Positions 1 through 9,152 are shown, counted from the first letter of the stretch. The stretch: DNA of 64,000 nt from Labrenzia sp. THAF82 (GCF_009363435.1 NZ_CP045354.1:3066501-3130500), one strand, 5' to 3'. The notes: generated from the letters alone by a model not told the origin. Made by a program: numbers and translations.

Positions 1-1
1 C

Positions 2-493
2 TGCCGCATGCTCGATGGTGGCGAAGATCCCATGTATCTCGCCCGACGTTTGATCCGCATGGCTGTAGAGGACATCGGTCTTGCAGACCCCAATGCGCTG
101 GTACAGGCGAATGCGGCTCGCGACGCCTATCAGATGCTGGGGTCTCCCGAAGGCGAGCTGGCCCTCGCACAGGCGGTCATTTACCTGGCGACGGCACCTA
201 AGTCGAACGGCGCTTATGTCGCGTACAAAGCTGCAATGCGTTCAGCCAAGTCCAGCGGTTCGCTGCTTCCGCCCAAACATATCCTCAATGCACCCACAAA
301 GCTGATGAAGGAAGAAGGCTACGGAGCAGGGTACAGCTATGACCACGATGCCCCTGACGGGTTTTCCGGCCAGGACTATTTTCCAGAAAACCTGGGTCGT
401 GAGACCTACTACGACCCGCCGCAACGTGGATTTGAACGTGAGCTCAAAAAGCGGTTGGAGTATTGGGACAAGCTGAGAAAAGAACGTAGCTGA
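2..493 (+). CDS. rarA: Replication-associated recombination protein A, C-terminal part (partial)
   Basis: This is the C-terminal ~163 residues of the AAA+ ATPase RarA/MgsA; the 5' end, with the Walker motifs, lies outside the window. The segment carries the family's tetramerisation/C-terminal region: [19 protein letters not shown], the YLATAPKSN motif, and a tail [14 protein letters not shown] shared by bacterial RarA and eukaryotic WRNIP1. Family knowledge: RarA acts at stalled replication forks and binds SSB. The frame is open from base 2, so the ATG at base 8 is internal, not the start. The gene ends 26 bases before the end of the convergent cyclase gene. Confidence 0.93.
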   Translation, partial: CRMLDGGEDPMYLARRLIRMAVEDIGLADPNALVQANAARDAYQMLGSPEGELALAQAVIYLATAPKSNGAYVAYKAAMRSAKSSGSLLPPKHILNAPTKLMKEEGYGAGYSYDHDAPDGFSGQDYFPENLGRETYYDPPQRGFERELKKRLEYWDKLRKERS

Positions 494-519
494 AATGCCG
501 AACTTTGCGGCGGGCCGGT

Positions 520-1536
520 TCAGTCGCCAGGCGACTTAAGCCGATCCAATGCGCTTTGCAGAGATTTGATCAGTTGTTCCCGCTCGCCGGCTTCCAACTC
601 TTCCGGCAGATCAAATGCGAGCTCATTCAGCTTTTCAGACACTTTCGATAGATCTGCGCCGAGCGTATCAGACGATTTGTCTTTCAATCCCACTACCTGG
701 AAAGTGTTCACGGGGTAGGCGATGCCTTTGACCGTGACGTCGCCGTTTCCGGTGCAGGCGACATGCTGTTTCACCTGCGAGTAGGTTTCAAAGGATATCA
801 GGATCGAGCCAGGGTCAGACAGGGCTTCCAGTCTCGATGCGATGTTCACGCCTCTGCCTATGATCGTATAGTCCAGTCGATCATCACTGCCGAAGTTGCC
901 GACAGTGCAATAGTCGGTATGGATGCCCATCCGGCATTTGAGCGGATTGGATATTCCTGCCTGCCGCCAGACGTCCTGCAGCTCGGACATGCGTTCGCGC
1001 ATCTCAATTGCCATTTTCACGCAGGCGAGCGCGTCTTCCGTCACACCACGTGTTTCCGGATCACCGAAGAAGATAACGATGGCATCGCCGACATATTTGT
1101 CGATCGTCGCGCCATGCTTCAACGCAATCCTGGACATCTCGGTCAGGTATTGATTGAGGACGCTTGTGAGCTCTTCGCTCTCCAATCGGTCGGCGGTCTC
1201 GGTAAAGTCTGCGATGTCCGAGAAAAAGACAGTCAGTTTCTTGCGAGTGGAGGCAATCTTGACTTCCTGTCGGCCCTCGAAGATGGACTGATAGACCTGT
1301 GGAGACAAATATTTTGCCAGCTGCCTGGAGAGATCCTCAAGTTTTTCCGACTGCTCGGAAAGCTGATCTTCAATAGCCTCGCTATGTTCGATCGTCGCTT
1401 CATAAAGAACGCGAAGGTCTTCCAGTTCAGCACGCAGATCCTTGTTTTCCTCTTCGAATGAGCGAAGGGGAGCGTCCTCTCTTTCGTTCTTGATGCCGGA
1501 CGAGGGCTGCGTTTCTTTTTCCAAGCTGAGTGCCAT
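520..1536 (-). CDS. Class III adenylate/guanylate cyclase with N-terminal coiled coil
   Basis: A 338-residue soluble nucleotidyl cyclase. Residues ~25-80 are Glu/Leu/Gln-rich and predicted coiled coil; the catalytic domain spans ~98-270. Metal-binding aspartates are visible at D107 (FFSDIADFT) and D151 (KYVGDAIV), with transition-state residues N231 and R235 (GVNIASRLE). The purine-selecting pair is Lys147 and Asp222 (RLDYTIIG), the combination typical of ATP-using enzymes, so cAMP is the likely product. There is no membrane segment, HAMP, PAS or GAF domain; the coiled coil may transmit a partner's signal. The gene is monocistronic and convergent with rarA. Confidence 0.9.
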   Translation of the reverse strand: MALSLEKETQPSSGIKNEREDAPLRSFEEENKDLRAELEDLRVLYEATIEHSEAIEDQLSEQSEKLEDLSRQLAKYLSPQVYQSIFEGRQEVKIASTRKKLTVFFSDIADFTETADRLESEELTSVLNQYLTEMSRIALKHGATIDKYVGDAIVIFFGDPETRGVTEDALACVKMAIEMRERMSELQDVWRQAGISNPLKCRMGIHTDYCTVGNFGSDDRLDYTIIGRGVNIASRLEALSDPGSILISFETYSQVKQHVACTGNGDVTVKGIAYPVNTFQVVGLKDKSSDTLGADLSKVSEKLNELAFDLPEELEAGEREQLIKSLQSALDRLKSPGD

Positions 1537-1851
1537 TTTGATCGAGTGGACGGAAGTCTCTGTTGATGCCGTTTAGCCTCCCGCCCAAGAATCACCTTCG
1601 ACGGATGCTTTATCTTAGCGCAAGAGGACTTCAGCTCGCGCGAAAAAGTGCAGTGCAACTTTCCAGTATACGAAGCGATGTCAAATCTTGATCACGCACG
1701 GAACGCCCAGACGTGAGAAGGCATGATCACATTGTAATGGGGCAGCTCTTCGGTATGGCGGTGCGATCGCCACATAAACATTTGAAACCTTTTACTGTGT
1801 TAGACTCGCGAATGGTTCGTTGAGTCCCAAACCGGAAGCCGGCGGCAGCCC
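1537..1851. other. Intergenic region between divergent cyclase and patatin genes
   Basis: A 315-base divergent spacer that must hold promoters for both flanking genes. I see no open frame with a ribosome-binding site, no tRNA-like fold, and no hairpin long enough to call. The stretch near 1780-1805 is AT-rich and is the most promoter-like part for the rightward gene, but no convincing -35/-10 pair with normal spacing could be assigned. Confidence 0.4.
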
Positions 1852-4242
1852 ATGAAGGAAATCGAACTCAGATTGGCGCTTGTGCTCTATGGGGGCGTGT
1901 CCCTGGCCATCTATATGCACGGCGTGAGCCGTGAAGTTTTGAACCTGGTACGTGCTTCGAACTTCCGGTTGGATCGCAATGCTGGCAAGACTGCCGAGAA
2001 CCAACCTTCAGAACTGCCTCCGGTTCAAACCGCATTTCGTGACCTTCTTGATCTGATTTCTTCTGTTGCCGACATCAGAGTTGTTGTTGATGCAATCGCA
2101 GGCGCTTCGGCTGGTGGTGTCAACGGTATCATGCTGGCGCGCGCCATCGCCCACGACCTGCCGCTCGACAGCCATAGTGAGATGTGGCTTCAAAATGCTG
2201 ACGTTACGCGGCTGGCAAGGCCCCAGTCCGGTCTTTCACGCTATCTGAAGCTTTCGGTTTCACCGGTTTTGGACCGTCTCATCTCTTCTAGACTGAACAA
2301 ACAGATCGAGAGTGCAGAGACACGCGAGAAACTGCGCCAATTCATGCAGTCGCGCTGGTTTTCGCCGCCGTTTTCGGGCGAACGCTTTATCGGCTGGATG
2401 CTGGATGCATGCCGAAAAATGGAAAACGGGGAAAGCACTGGCCGGTCGCTGATACCACGCGGGCAAACACTCGACCTATTCGTCACCATTACAGATTACA
2501 ACGGCATGAAGCGCCGGATCCATCTGGATGACCCCGCTTTTGTGGAAGAGTGGGATCATCGCCGAATCTTAAACTTTCATGCAGTTCACCGGGCACCAGG
2601 TTTTGTCGACAGTCAATTCGACACAGATAACATCCCGGACATTGTCTTTGCTGCACGCGCAACCTCTTCTTTCCCGGGAGCCTTTCCTCCGGCGACAGTT
2701 GCGGAGATGGAAAGGGTGCTTTCAAGGAAGGAGCTGGCCTGGAACAATCGAGATTCGTTTCTGGCCCAGGGCCTCGATCTTAGATCCGAAACTTTCGGCA
2801 ATCACTGCTTCGTCGACGGCAGTGTTGTGATGAACAAACCATTTGCTCCCGTGATTGACGTTATTCAGAGACGGCCGGCCGCGCGCGAAGTTGCTCGGCG
2901 TTTGATTTATGTCGATCCAGCACCGGTGGAACCGCAAGAAGCGGGCAGCGGTCCTGTCGAGTTGCCGGGATTTTTTCGGGTTATTCTGGCATCGCTTGCG
3001 CATATTCCTCGAAATGAGCCGATTGGAGATGACCTGCGTGAACTGGAACAGAACAACAGGCGAAGCCGGTGGCTATCACAGCTGATCGATGCAGCGGGAC
3101 CCATGGTGGAGCAGGCGGTTTCGGGACTGCTGCCAAAGCGGCGCAAGGTGAGCGCTGCGTTGCTGGCCAAGTGCCGCCAGGATGCGACAGTAGCTGCCTT
3201 CCAGCAGGCAGGCTTTGCTTTCCTGAACTATCAGTCGCTGAAACTTCATGCTCTTGCCGAGCGGATTGCGGGTCTTGCAGCGCTGTTGAGTGAAGACGAG
3301 GGCGCACGGGCGCAGGAAGAGGCCATGCTGGGCCTGTTTGCAAACCACTTCACGGATCTCACGAAAAACAGCAAGGATGTACTTGGCCGCACCGACCCGG
3401 AGATTGTTGGACTGCTGCGTGGTCTTGACGTTGATTATCGGGTGAGGCGGTTACGTTTCGTCATTCGCAAGCTCAACGGGTTTTACCACTATGAGCCCGA
3501 CAGCGGGTTGCCGCCGCCAGATACAGCCGCGCTCGATCGCCTGAAAGGTTTGCTATATGAGCAAATCGACCATTTGGGCTGGCGCTGGACCCGTCGATTT
3601 TTTGGTGGCAGAAGCCAGTCAATAACGCGGGAATTCGTTCAGGACGTTTCAGTTGGTGCATCCACTGCAGGCGATCATGTCGCAACTCTCCTGGACAGCC
3701 TGATCGGCATGATGGGACTTGCTGATCTCGACCGGTTACAGGATGAATTGTTTGCTGAAACGGCACTTGAGCTGCTCGACAAGGAACGGCATGCGACCCT
3801 GATGCGAGCCTATATTGGCTTTGCGTTCTATGACCTCATTACATTTCCGGTCCTGCAAAGAAACGATTTTTCCGAAGTCACTGAGATATTGGTCGACCGG
3901 ATCAGCCCGCGGGACGCGACAAGCCTTTTCACGCAAGGGTTTGACCTGAAAGGCAAGCAACTCAATACCTTTGGTGCCTTCTTCAATAGAGGCTGGCGGG
4001 AACATGATTATCTGTGGGGGCGCTTGAACGCCGCCGACAGGCTGGTGAGCATTGTCTTGTCCGCTGCTCATGAGGGCACTTTGCCGCAGCCGCAGGTCAA
4101 TCAGGCTCGCGCGCGTATCTTTTTGGCCGTTTTGGAAGAAGAGCGCGGGAAACTCACTGAAATACCTGATGAAATTGACCGTATCGACGCTTTGGTCAGA
4201 TCCATTTATCCCGACTTTGCGCATGTTGAAGAGGAAGTCTAG
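1852..4242 (+). CDS. Patatin-like phospholipase family protein (large, DUF3376-type)
   Basis: A 796-residue member of the patatin-related family of long bacterial proteins. The oxyanion-hole stretch LVLYGGVSLAIYMHG lies at ~10-24, the nucleophile elbow GASAG at 84-88 makes Ser86 the nucleophile, and the second half of the dyad is Asp322 in FVDGSVVMNKPF. The remaining ~450 residues form the poorly characterised C-terminal region usual for this family. Family knowledge: patatin folds are Ser-Asp lipid acyl hydrolases; the substrate here is unknown. No signal peptide or clear membrane segment is visible. The start follows a GGCGGC stretch and matches the expected LRLALVLYGG beginning. Confidence 0.88.
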   Translation: MKEIELRLALVLYGGVSLAIYMHGVSREVLNLVRASNFRLDRNAGKTAENQPSELPPVQTAFRDLLDLISSVADIRVVVDAIAGASAGGVNGIMLARAIAHDLPLDSHSEMWLQNADVTRLARPQSGLSRYLKLSVSPVLDRLISSRLNKQIESAETREKLRQFMQSRWFSPPFSGERFIGWMLDACRKMENGESTGRSLIPRGQTLDLFVTITDYNGMKRRIHLDDPAFVEEWDHRRILNFHAVHRAPGFVDSQFDTDNIPDIVFAARATSSFPGAFPPATVAEMERVLSRKELAWNNRDSFLAQGLDLRSETFGNHCFVDGSVVMNKPFAPVIDVIQRRPAAREVARRLIYVDPAPVEPQEAGSGPVELPGFFRVILASLAHIPRNEPIGDDLRELEQNNRRSRWLSQLIDAAGPMVEQAVSGLLPKRRKVSAALLAKCRQDATVAAFQQAGFAFLNYQSLKLHALAERIAGLAALLSEDEGARAQEEAMLGLFANHFTDLTKNSKDVLGRTDPEIVGLLRGLDVDYRVRRLRFVIRKLNGFYHYEPDSGLPPPDTAALDRLKGLLYEQIDHLGWRWTRRFFGGRSQSITREFVQDVSVGASTAGDHVATLLDSLIGMMGLADLDRLQDELFAETALELLDKERHATLMRAYIGFAFYDLITFPVLQRNDFSEVTEILVDRISPRDATSLFTQGFDLKGKQLNTFGAFFNRGWREHDYLWGRLNAADRLVSIVLSAAHEGTLPQPQVNQARARIFLAVLEEERGKLTEIPDEIDRIDALVRSIYPDFAHVEEEV

Positions 4243-4341
4243 GCGTATCTGTCCATAAAATCTGTCCGTGTTTTCTTGACGCGGCGTTTCAACTTTCGCT
4301 ACGCACTGCTATAGCGAAGGCCTCACGGATGGATATTTTTT

Positions 4342-5124
4342 ATGAGCTTCGTAACAGACACGTTTGGAACTGGGATTGGCGCGCTGGTGGCGATGTTTGC
4401 CGGATTGTATCTGGCGAGCCTTGTTGTGCTGTTCGCGACGGGTCTTGCTATGACGGCGCTCAACAGCAGGCATCCCGACCGCAAGATTCAAAAACGTCAG
4501 CCGACCCATGACGCGATCCGCGATATCAAGTCGTCGACAGTCCAGCTTCTGATAACCAGTTGCTGTCTTTCCATCGGTCTTTATTTCCAGATGCGCGGAT
4601 GGACGCTTTTTGCGCCGGTGGCCCTGTCCTGGTGGTCTGTACCGTTGTTCTTTGTACTTTCTCTGATGCTGCACGACACCTGGTTCTACTGGGGCCATCG
4701 GATCCTTCATACAAAGCTTTTCTATCGGTTCCACAAGCCGCACCATATGACCGTGACGCCTACGGTCTGGTCAAATGACGCAGGTTCCAGCGTCGACACG
4801 CTTTTTGCCCATTCCTACTATGCACTGGTGCTTCTCGTCGTGCCGATGCCACCGCTTGTCTTCCTGGGCCATCGGTTGTTCGATCAGGTGTCTGCAGCTA
4901 TTGGCCATTGCGGATATGAGCATTTCGCAAGCCCGAGCGCCCGCAAGCCCTGGCCGCTGCTATGCACGCTCTATCACGATCAGCATCATCAGTATTTTGT
5001 CTACAATTACGCCAACTACTTCTCGTTCTGGGATCGGATGTGCGGAACTATTCATCCGACCTACGATGAGCGAGTTGAAGGGTTCGAGGCGCTTTATGCC
5101 GGCAAGCAGGATCAATCCCAATGA
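4342..5124 (+). CDS. Fatty acid hydroxylase / sterol desaturase family protein, copy 1
   Basis: A 260-residue integral membrane di-iron enzyme and the first of three adjacent paralogues. It opens with a membrane segment (~8-32), then two more hydrophobic stretches before the histidine boxes HRILH, HKPHH, HCGYEH and YHDQHH, and ends in the family signature FSFWDRMCGTIHP. Family knowledge: these proteins hydroxylate or desaturate lipids at a non-haem di-iron site facing the cytoplasm. The substrate cannot be told from sequence. Its stop overlaps the start of copy 2 in an ATGA, so the two are translationally coupled. Confidence 0.9.
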   Translation: MSFVTDTFGTGIGALVAMFAGLYLASLVVLFATGLAMTALNSRHPDRKIQKRQPTHDAIRDIKSSTVQLLITSCCLSIGLYFQMRGWTLFAPVALSWWSVPLFFVLSLMLHDTWFYWGHRILHTKLFYRFHKPHHMTVTPTVWSNDAGSSVDTLFAHSYYALVLLVVPMPPLVFLGHRLFDQVSAAIGHCGYEHFASPSARKPWPLLCTLYHDQHHQYFVYNYANYFSFWDRMCGTIHPTYDERVEGFEALYAGKQDQSQ

Positions 5125-5900
5125 CGCTCCTGCTTGAGTACATCACCGTTTTTGCAGTCATCTACGCGGTTATGGTGGCTGTCTACTTTGCGACTGGTTT
5201 CGCCTTAATGGCGATCAACGCCCGTTACCCCGATAGACGAATTCAAAAACACCGCGACGGATTGAAACGCCAGGCAGAAGAAATTCGCTCCTCGATGAAG
5301 GCGCTTGCAACGTCCTCTGTCTTGATGTCTGCCGGATACTTTGCCCAGACACAGGGTTGGACCCTGTTTGAGCCCCTGGCGCTTTCCTGGTGGTCGTTCC
5401 CGCTGATGTTTGCCGTCTGTTTCGTGCTGTTCGATGCGTGGTTTTACTGGGGGCACAGGCTGTTGCATGTTCCTGCGCTCTATAAATTCCACGTCCCACA
5501 CCATCGCTCGATAGCCCCAACAGCCTGGAGCAATGATAGCTCCACATTCGTGGACACGCTCATTGAGCATTTCTTCTATTTCATTGTGTGGCTCGTGCTG
5601 CCGGTTCCGGCACTGAGTGTTTTTACGCTGCGCCTTTTCGACCAGATTTCGGGCATGGTCGGACATTCCGGTTTCGAGTATTTTGCGTCCAAATCATCGC
5701 GCTACCCGTCACCACTGATTTGTACGACCTTCCATGATCTGCATCATTCGCAGTTTCACTATAACTACGGTAACTTCTTTTCATTCTGGGATCGCGTGTG
5801 TGGAACAGTTCATCCGAAATACGATGAGCTTGTGCGCTCGATGGAAGAAACCGGAGAGATCCCGGATACTGAAGAAACCAAAGTCAAGGCAACCGGGTAA
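5121..5900 (+). CDS. Fatty acid hydroxylase / sterol desaturase family protein, copy 2
   Basis: A 259-residue paralogue of the preceding gene, starting inside its stop codon (ATGA). The same layout is kept: N-terminal membrane helix, the conserved phrase INARYPDRRIQKHR after it, histidine boxes HRLLH, HVPHH and FHDLHH, and FSFWDRVCGTVHP near the end. Where copy 1 has HDTWFYWGH this copy has FDAWFYWGH, so one upstream histidine is lost, but the core boxes are intact. The tail is extended by an acidic EETGEIPDTEE stretch. Substrate unknown. Confidence 0.9.
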   Translation: MTLLLEYITVFAVIYAVMVAVYFATGFALMAINARYPDRRIQKHRDGLKRQAEEIRSSMKALATSSVLMSAGYFAQTQGWTLFEPLALSWWSFPLMFAVCFVLFDAWFYWGHRLLHVPALYKFHVPHHRSIAPTAWSNDSSTFVDTLIEHFFYFIVWLVLPVPALSVFTLRLFDQISGMVGHSGFEYFASKSSRYPSPLICTTFHDLHHSQFHYNYGNFFSFWDRVCGTVHPKYDELVRSMEETGEIPDTEETKVKATG

Positions 5901-5957
5901 GCCCGCACACTAGATCAGCTGTGTCAGCCAACCGACAAACTGGATGAAATAGACGAT

Positions 5958-6746
5958 ATGCTCGATCAAGCGTTGACAGTTTTGCTTGAATTTCTGCCGA
6001 TCTACGCGGCTTGTTATGCCATCAATGTGTTTTTGTATTTCGCCACTGGCTGGGTGCTGGTTCAAATCCAGAACCGTCACCCGGAGCGTCGGATTCAACA
6101 GAACCGGCGCGGTGAGAAACGCATGTGGAAGGAAATTCGCGCCAGCGTCTCTTCTCTGACCGTGACTGCTGGGTGCCTTGCCGGCGGAATTTTCCTGTCA
6201 ATGAAAGGCTGGACGCTGGTCGCTCCGCTGGAGCTGACCTGGTGGTCCGCTATCTTGATGTTCGTCGTCTCCATTATCGCATTTGACACCTGGTTCTATT
6301 GGGGCCACAGGCTGATGCATACCAAGTGGCTCTACCGTTTCCACGCCGAACATCACCGTTCGGTCGCCCCGACGGTCTGGAGCACCTATTCCGATGACCT
6401 GGTCGATGCCTTCGTCATGCAGAGTTACTATTTGTGGGCTGTCATCTTTCTGCCGATCCCGATACCTGTTCTGATCGTTCACAGGCTTTGGGATCACTTC
6501 AACGGTACGATCGGCCACTCGGGTTTCGAATTTTGGGCATCACCCATGTCCCGCATGCCATCGCCGATGGTTTGCGTCACCTTCCACGATCAGCATCATT
6601 CTCGCTTCAAATACAATTTCGCCAATTTCTTTTCTTTCTGGGACCGGGTCTGCGGAACCATCGACCCCAAATATGATGATCAGGTCAAGATTTTTGAAAG
6701 GCTTGGGCAGGAAGGCGAGCAAAAACCGGTAACCCCGGGCGAATAG
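5958..6746 (+). CDS. Fatty acid hydroxylase / sterol desaturase family protein, copy 3
   Basis: A 262-residue third paralogue, 57 bases after copy 2. It keeps the post-helix motif NRHPERRIQQNR, histidine boxes HRLMH, HAEHH and FHDQHH, and the closing FSFWDRVCGTIDP. Similar length and gap-free motif order across all three copies point to local tandem duplication followed by divergence rather than separate acquisitions. It probably belongs to the same transcript. All three keep iron-binding histidines, so none looks like a dead copy. Specificity is unknown; the upstream patatin-like gene may be a functional neighbour in lipid metabolism, which is inference. Confidence 0.9.
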   Translation: MLDQALTVLLEFLPIYAACYAINVFLYFATGWVLVQIQNRHPERRIQQNRRGEKRMWKEIRASVSSLTVTAGCLAGGIFLSMKGWTLVAPLELTWWSAILMFVVSIIAFDTWFYWGHRLMHTKWLYRFHAEHHRSVAPTVWSTYSDDLVDAFVMQSYYLWAVIFLPIPIPVLIVHRLWDHFNGTIGHSGFEFWASPMSRMPSPMVCVTFHDQHHSRFKYNFANFFSFWDRVCGTIDPKYDDQVKIFERLGQEGEQKPVTPGE

Positions 6747-6889
6747 CTGATTGTTTGACGACCCAGAGTCCAGCGGCATTGACGCGTACGGGCTCATTCA
6801 GGTCCGGGCATTTATGTGCTAAACGCAAGAAAACCGTTCTCTGCCAGTTAAGGCAAGGCAGGAAAGACACGTTCGCTGGGGCAAAAGAA

Positions 6890-7273
6890 TTGAAACATCT
6901 TCTTCTGGTTATGCTCGGCGGCGGACTTGGGGCGGGAGGACGCCACCTCGTGTCGCTCCTGACGCTGCGTCTCTTCGGACCGGGTTTTCCTGTCGGCACC
7001 CTGACCGTAAATGTTGTCGGATCGCTGGCAATGGGGCTCCTCATTGGATGGTTGGTCAAGCACGATACCGCCAATATCCAAACGCTTCGGTACTTCTTCG
7101 CAACAGGCGTTCTTGGCGGCTTTACAACGTTTTCTGCCTTTTCCCTTGATACCTCAGTCCTTTGGGAACGGGGAGACACTCTCCTGGCACTTGTCTACAT
7201 CCTCGGCTCTGTTGCCCTTTCCATTGGTGCTGTCTTCGCCGGTCTGATGTTCATGCGCCAATTCGGATCCTAA
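6890..7273 (+). CDS. crcB: Fluoride channel CrcB/Fluc
   Basis: A 127-residue small membrane protein with four hydrophobic helices and the Fluc signatures GGGLGAGGRH, GTLTVNVVGSLAMG and FFATGVLGGFTTFSAFS (the TFSTF-like fluoride track). Family knowledge: Fluc proteins are antiparallel dimers that export fluoride. The frame is open for 45 codons further upstream, but that extension is Arg/Lys-rich and foreign to the family; the TTG at 6890, giving a start equivalent to MKHLLLVMLGGG, fits the usual length. It sits at the head of the crcB-rluC-HAD-ATP12 gene order. I saw no fluoride riboswitch ahead of it. Confidence 0.9.
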   Translation: MKHLLLVMLGGGLGAGGRHLVSLLTLRLFGPGFPVGTLTVNVVGSLAMGLLIGWLVKHDTANIQTLRYFFATGVLGGFTTFSAFSLDTSVLWERGDTLLALVYILGSVALSIGAVFAGLMFMRQFGS

Positions 7274-7391
7274 GGTTTTTCTTCCTTTTGGTGCCGATTC
7301 CGCCTATACGCACCGGAACGAATTTTCGTCCGCTTGCTGAAGGACGAGACCGCGCGGGCTCTGAAAGCACGCCGCTGACCTTGAGAACAAA

Positions 7392-8411
7392 ATGTCCGCA
7401 ATTGAACAAAAACAAGTGACCGCAGATGAAGCGGGCATGCGCCTCGACCGTTGGTTCAAATCCCATTATCCGGGACTGGGCTTTGGCCGCCTGCAAAAGC
7501 TGCTGCGCACCGGTCAGGTGCGTCTCGACGGCAAGCGTGCGGAAGCCAGTACGCGAATAGCCAAAGGCCAAACCGTTCGCATTCCACCACTTGGTGTCGA
7601 ATTGCCTGCCAACGACAAGAAGAACGCAAAGCCGAAGTCGACGAAGCTGATCGCAGATGATCGCAAGGCCATCGAGGACATGCTTCTTTTTGAGGACAAT
7701 CAGGTCATGGTCCTCAACAAACCGGCTGGCCTGGCCGTTCAAGGTGGCTCCGGTCTGAAACGGCACCTGGATGGTATGCTGGACGCCTTCACGGACCGCA
7801 AAGGCAACAAGCCGCGGCTTGTGCACCGTTTGGACCGGGAAACTTCAGGGATTATTCTTGTGGCTCGCACACGTCAAGCGGCACAGGAGCTTACGAAGGC
7901 CTTCCGGCATCGGAACACCCGCAAGATCTATTGGACCATGCTGGCCGGTGTACCAAAGCCGCGTCAGGGCCGCATCTCAACTTTCCTGGCGCGCAGTGAA
8001 GGTGAGGAACGCATGCAGGTCGTTCGGCAGGGAGAAGATGACGCCCAACATGCGGTGTCGCTCTATTCCGTGTTTGAGCAATCGGCGCAGAAGCTTTCCT
8101 GGGTCACCATGAAGCCTGTGACAGGTCGAACCCATCAGCTGCGGGCACATGCTGCTCACATCGGTCATCCGATCATTGGTGACGACAAGTATTTCAACAT
8201 CGAGAACTGGGAACTGCCCGGCGGTATCCAGAACCGGCTTCACCTGTTGGCCCGCAGGATCGTCATTCCGCATCCTTCCGGGCACGGTACGATTGACGTA
8301 TCTGCGCCATTGCCGCCCCATATGCAACAAACCTGGAACCTTTTGGGTTTTGATGCAACGGACTACGATCCGGAAGCAGACGATCCGGACGAAAGCACTA
8401 TCAAGCGCTGA
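7392..8411 (+). CDS. rluC: RluA/RluC-family 23S rRNA pseudouridine synthase
   Basis: A 339-residue enzyme with an N-terminal S4 RNA-binding domain (~8-65, RLDRWFKSHYPGLGFGRLQK) and a pseudouridine synthase domain. The catalytic aspartate is Asp148 in VHRLDRETSGIILVA; the later motif PVTGRTHQLRAHAAHIGHPI is also intact. Family knowledge: RluC isomerises specific uridines in 23S rRNA; which positions this orthologue modifies is inferred from family only. The start ATG at 7392 lies 118 bases after crcB. The acidic C-terminal tail DPEADDPDES is unusual but harmless. Confidence 0.92.
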   Translation: MSAIEQKQVTADEAGMRLDRWFKSHYPGLGFGRLQKLLRTGQVRLDGKRAEASTRIAKGQTVRIPPLGVELPANDKKNAKPKSTKLIADDRKAIEDMLLFEDNQVMVLNKPAGLAVQGGSGLKRHLDGMLDAFTDRKGNKPRLVHRLDRETSGIILVARTRQAAQELTKAFRHRNTRKIYWTMLAGVPKPRQGRISTFLARSEGEERMQVVRQGEDDAQHAVSLYSVFEQSAQKLSWVTMKPVTGRTHQLRAHAAHIGHPIIGDDKYFNIENWELPGGIQNRLHLLARRIVIPHPSGHGTIDVSAPLPPHMQQTWNLLGFDATDYDPEADDPDESTIKR

Positions 8412-8435
8412 CAGAAGCTAGGTGGGCCAAGAGTC

Positions 8436-8927
8436 TCACCCTGCCGGGTGAATTTCCAACTCAAAGTCCTCGTCTGGCTGCGGAGGCTGGAAGTAGTTGG
8501 TGACCTTGTCGAAGACGTCTTCACTTACCGAAAACTCGTGCGTTCCCGATGCGTTGCGCGCCTTCAGGCGTGTCTTGCAGACTTGATCAGGAACGTCGAA
8601 ATAGTACAACTTGTGATGACAGCCTGCCGCTTCGAACAGATGTCTCATCCACAGTCTCTGTTCCCGGGTATTGGCCGGAAAATCGAGCACGACAGAAAGG
8701 CCTGACTTGAGAAGCTCGACGATATGGGGCGCGATTGTCTGCTTCAAACGTCCGGAACACCGTACATAGTCGGCAATGTTGACCAGCTCGCCTTCGTAAA
8801 GACCCGACAGCCAGAGATCCTCGCTGATCAGAACTGTCTTCGGATTGGCCGACAAGGTTTTTGCGAAGGTTGATTTTCCGGAAGCTATCTTTCCGCAGAG
8901 CATGTGCAGCGTTGTTTCAACAGGCAT
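8436..8927 (-). CDS. AAA/zeta-like P-loop kinase family ATP-binding protein
   Basis: A 163-residue single-domain P-loop protein. Walker A is GKIASGKST at ~12-20, a DxW motif (SEDLWLSGLYEG) follows strand 2, and a Walker B-like hydrophobic strand SVVLDFPANTREQRLW and the LID-type Arg run KTRLKARNASG come later. This order is typical of small kinases related to zeta toxin, gluconate kinase and chloramphenicol phosphotransferase. The phosphate acceptor is not predictable. There is no antitoxin-like gene beside it, so a toxin role has no support. It is convergent with rluC. Confidence 0.78.
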   Translation of the reverse strand: MPVETTLHMLCGKIASGKSTFAKTLSANPKTVLISEDLWLSGLYEGELVNIADYVRCSGRLKQTIAPHIVELLKSGLSVVLDFPANTREQRLWMRHLFEAAGCHHKLYYFDVPDQVCKTRLKARNASGTHEFSVSEDVFDKVTNYFQPPQPDEDFELEIHPAG

Positions 8928-8981
8928 GGGCTGTCCCAGCGTTCCTCAAAGCGTATTGACTTCCTGACTGCCGTTTTCGGA

Positions 8982-9152
8982 TCAGAGCCCCTGAAACAAT
9001 GCGCTCAAAATAACGGATGCCACCGTGACTGCCACAACACCGGCAACCAGTTTCCAGGCATCGGAACGCTTTTTGAGACCGGGCCAGCCGAGCGGCTTTA
9101 TCACCTGGATTGCAGCAATCAGGATCAAAAACAGCGCAAGTATTTTTGTCAC
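8982..9152 (-). CDS. Small two-helix membrane protein (56 aa)
   Basis: A 56-residue frame starting at GTG (9152) after a GGAG ribosome-binding site (GGAGCCTCCC just upstream). Residues ~3-16 (ILALFLILIAAIQV) and ~35-53 (LVAGVVAVTVASVILSALF) are hydrophobic helices joined by a polar loop KPLGWPGLKKRSDAWK. It lies between the P-loop kinase and the L,D-transpeptidase genes, on the same strand as both. I do not recognise the family. The codon choice, the ribosome-binding site and the clean two-helix plan argue that it is real; its GTG start and short length would make most gene callers miss it. Confidence 0.62.
   Translation of the reverse strand: MTKILALFLILIAAIQVIKPLGWPGLKKRSDAWKLVAGVVAVTVASVILSALFQGL

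Noticed and set aside
6747..6889. Possible fluoride riboswitch before crcB
   Set aside because: The conserved GGNGATGG and stem-loop pseudoknot pattern is missing; the leader shows no matching fold by eye.
8436..8927. P-loop kinase considered as a zeta-type toxin
   Set aside because: No epsilon-like antitoxin gene is adjacent; the fold is equally that of small-molecule kinases.
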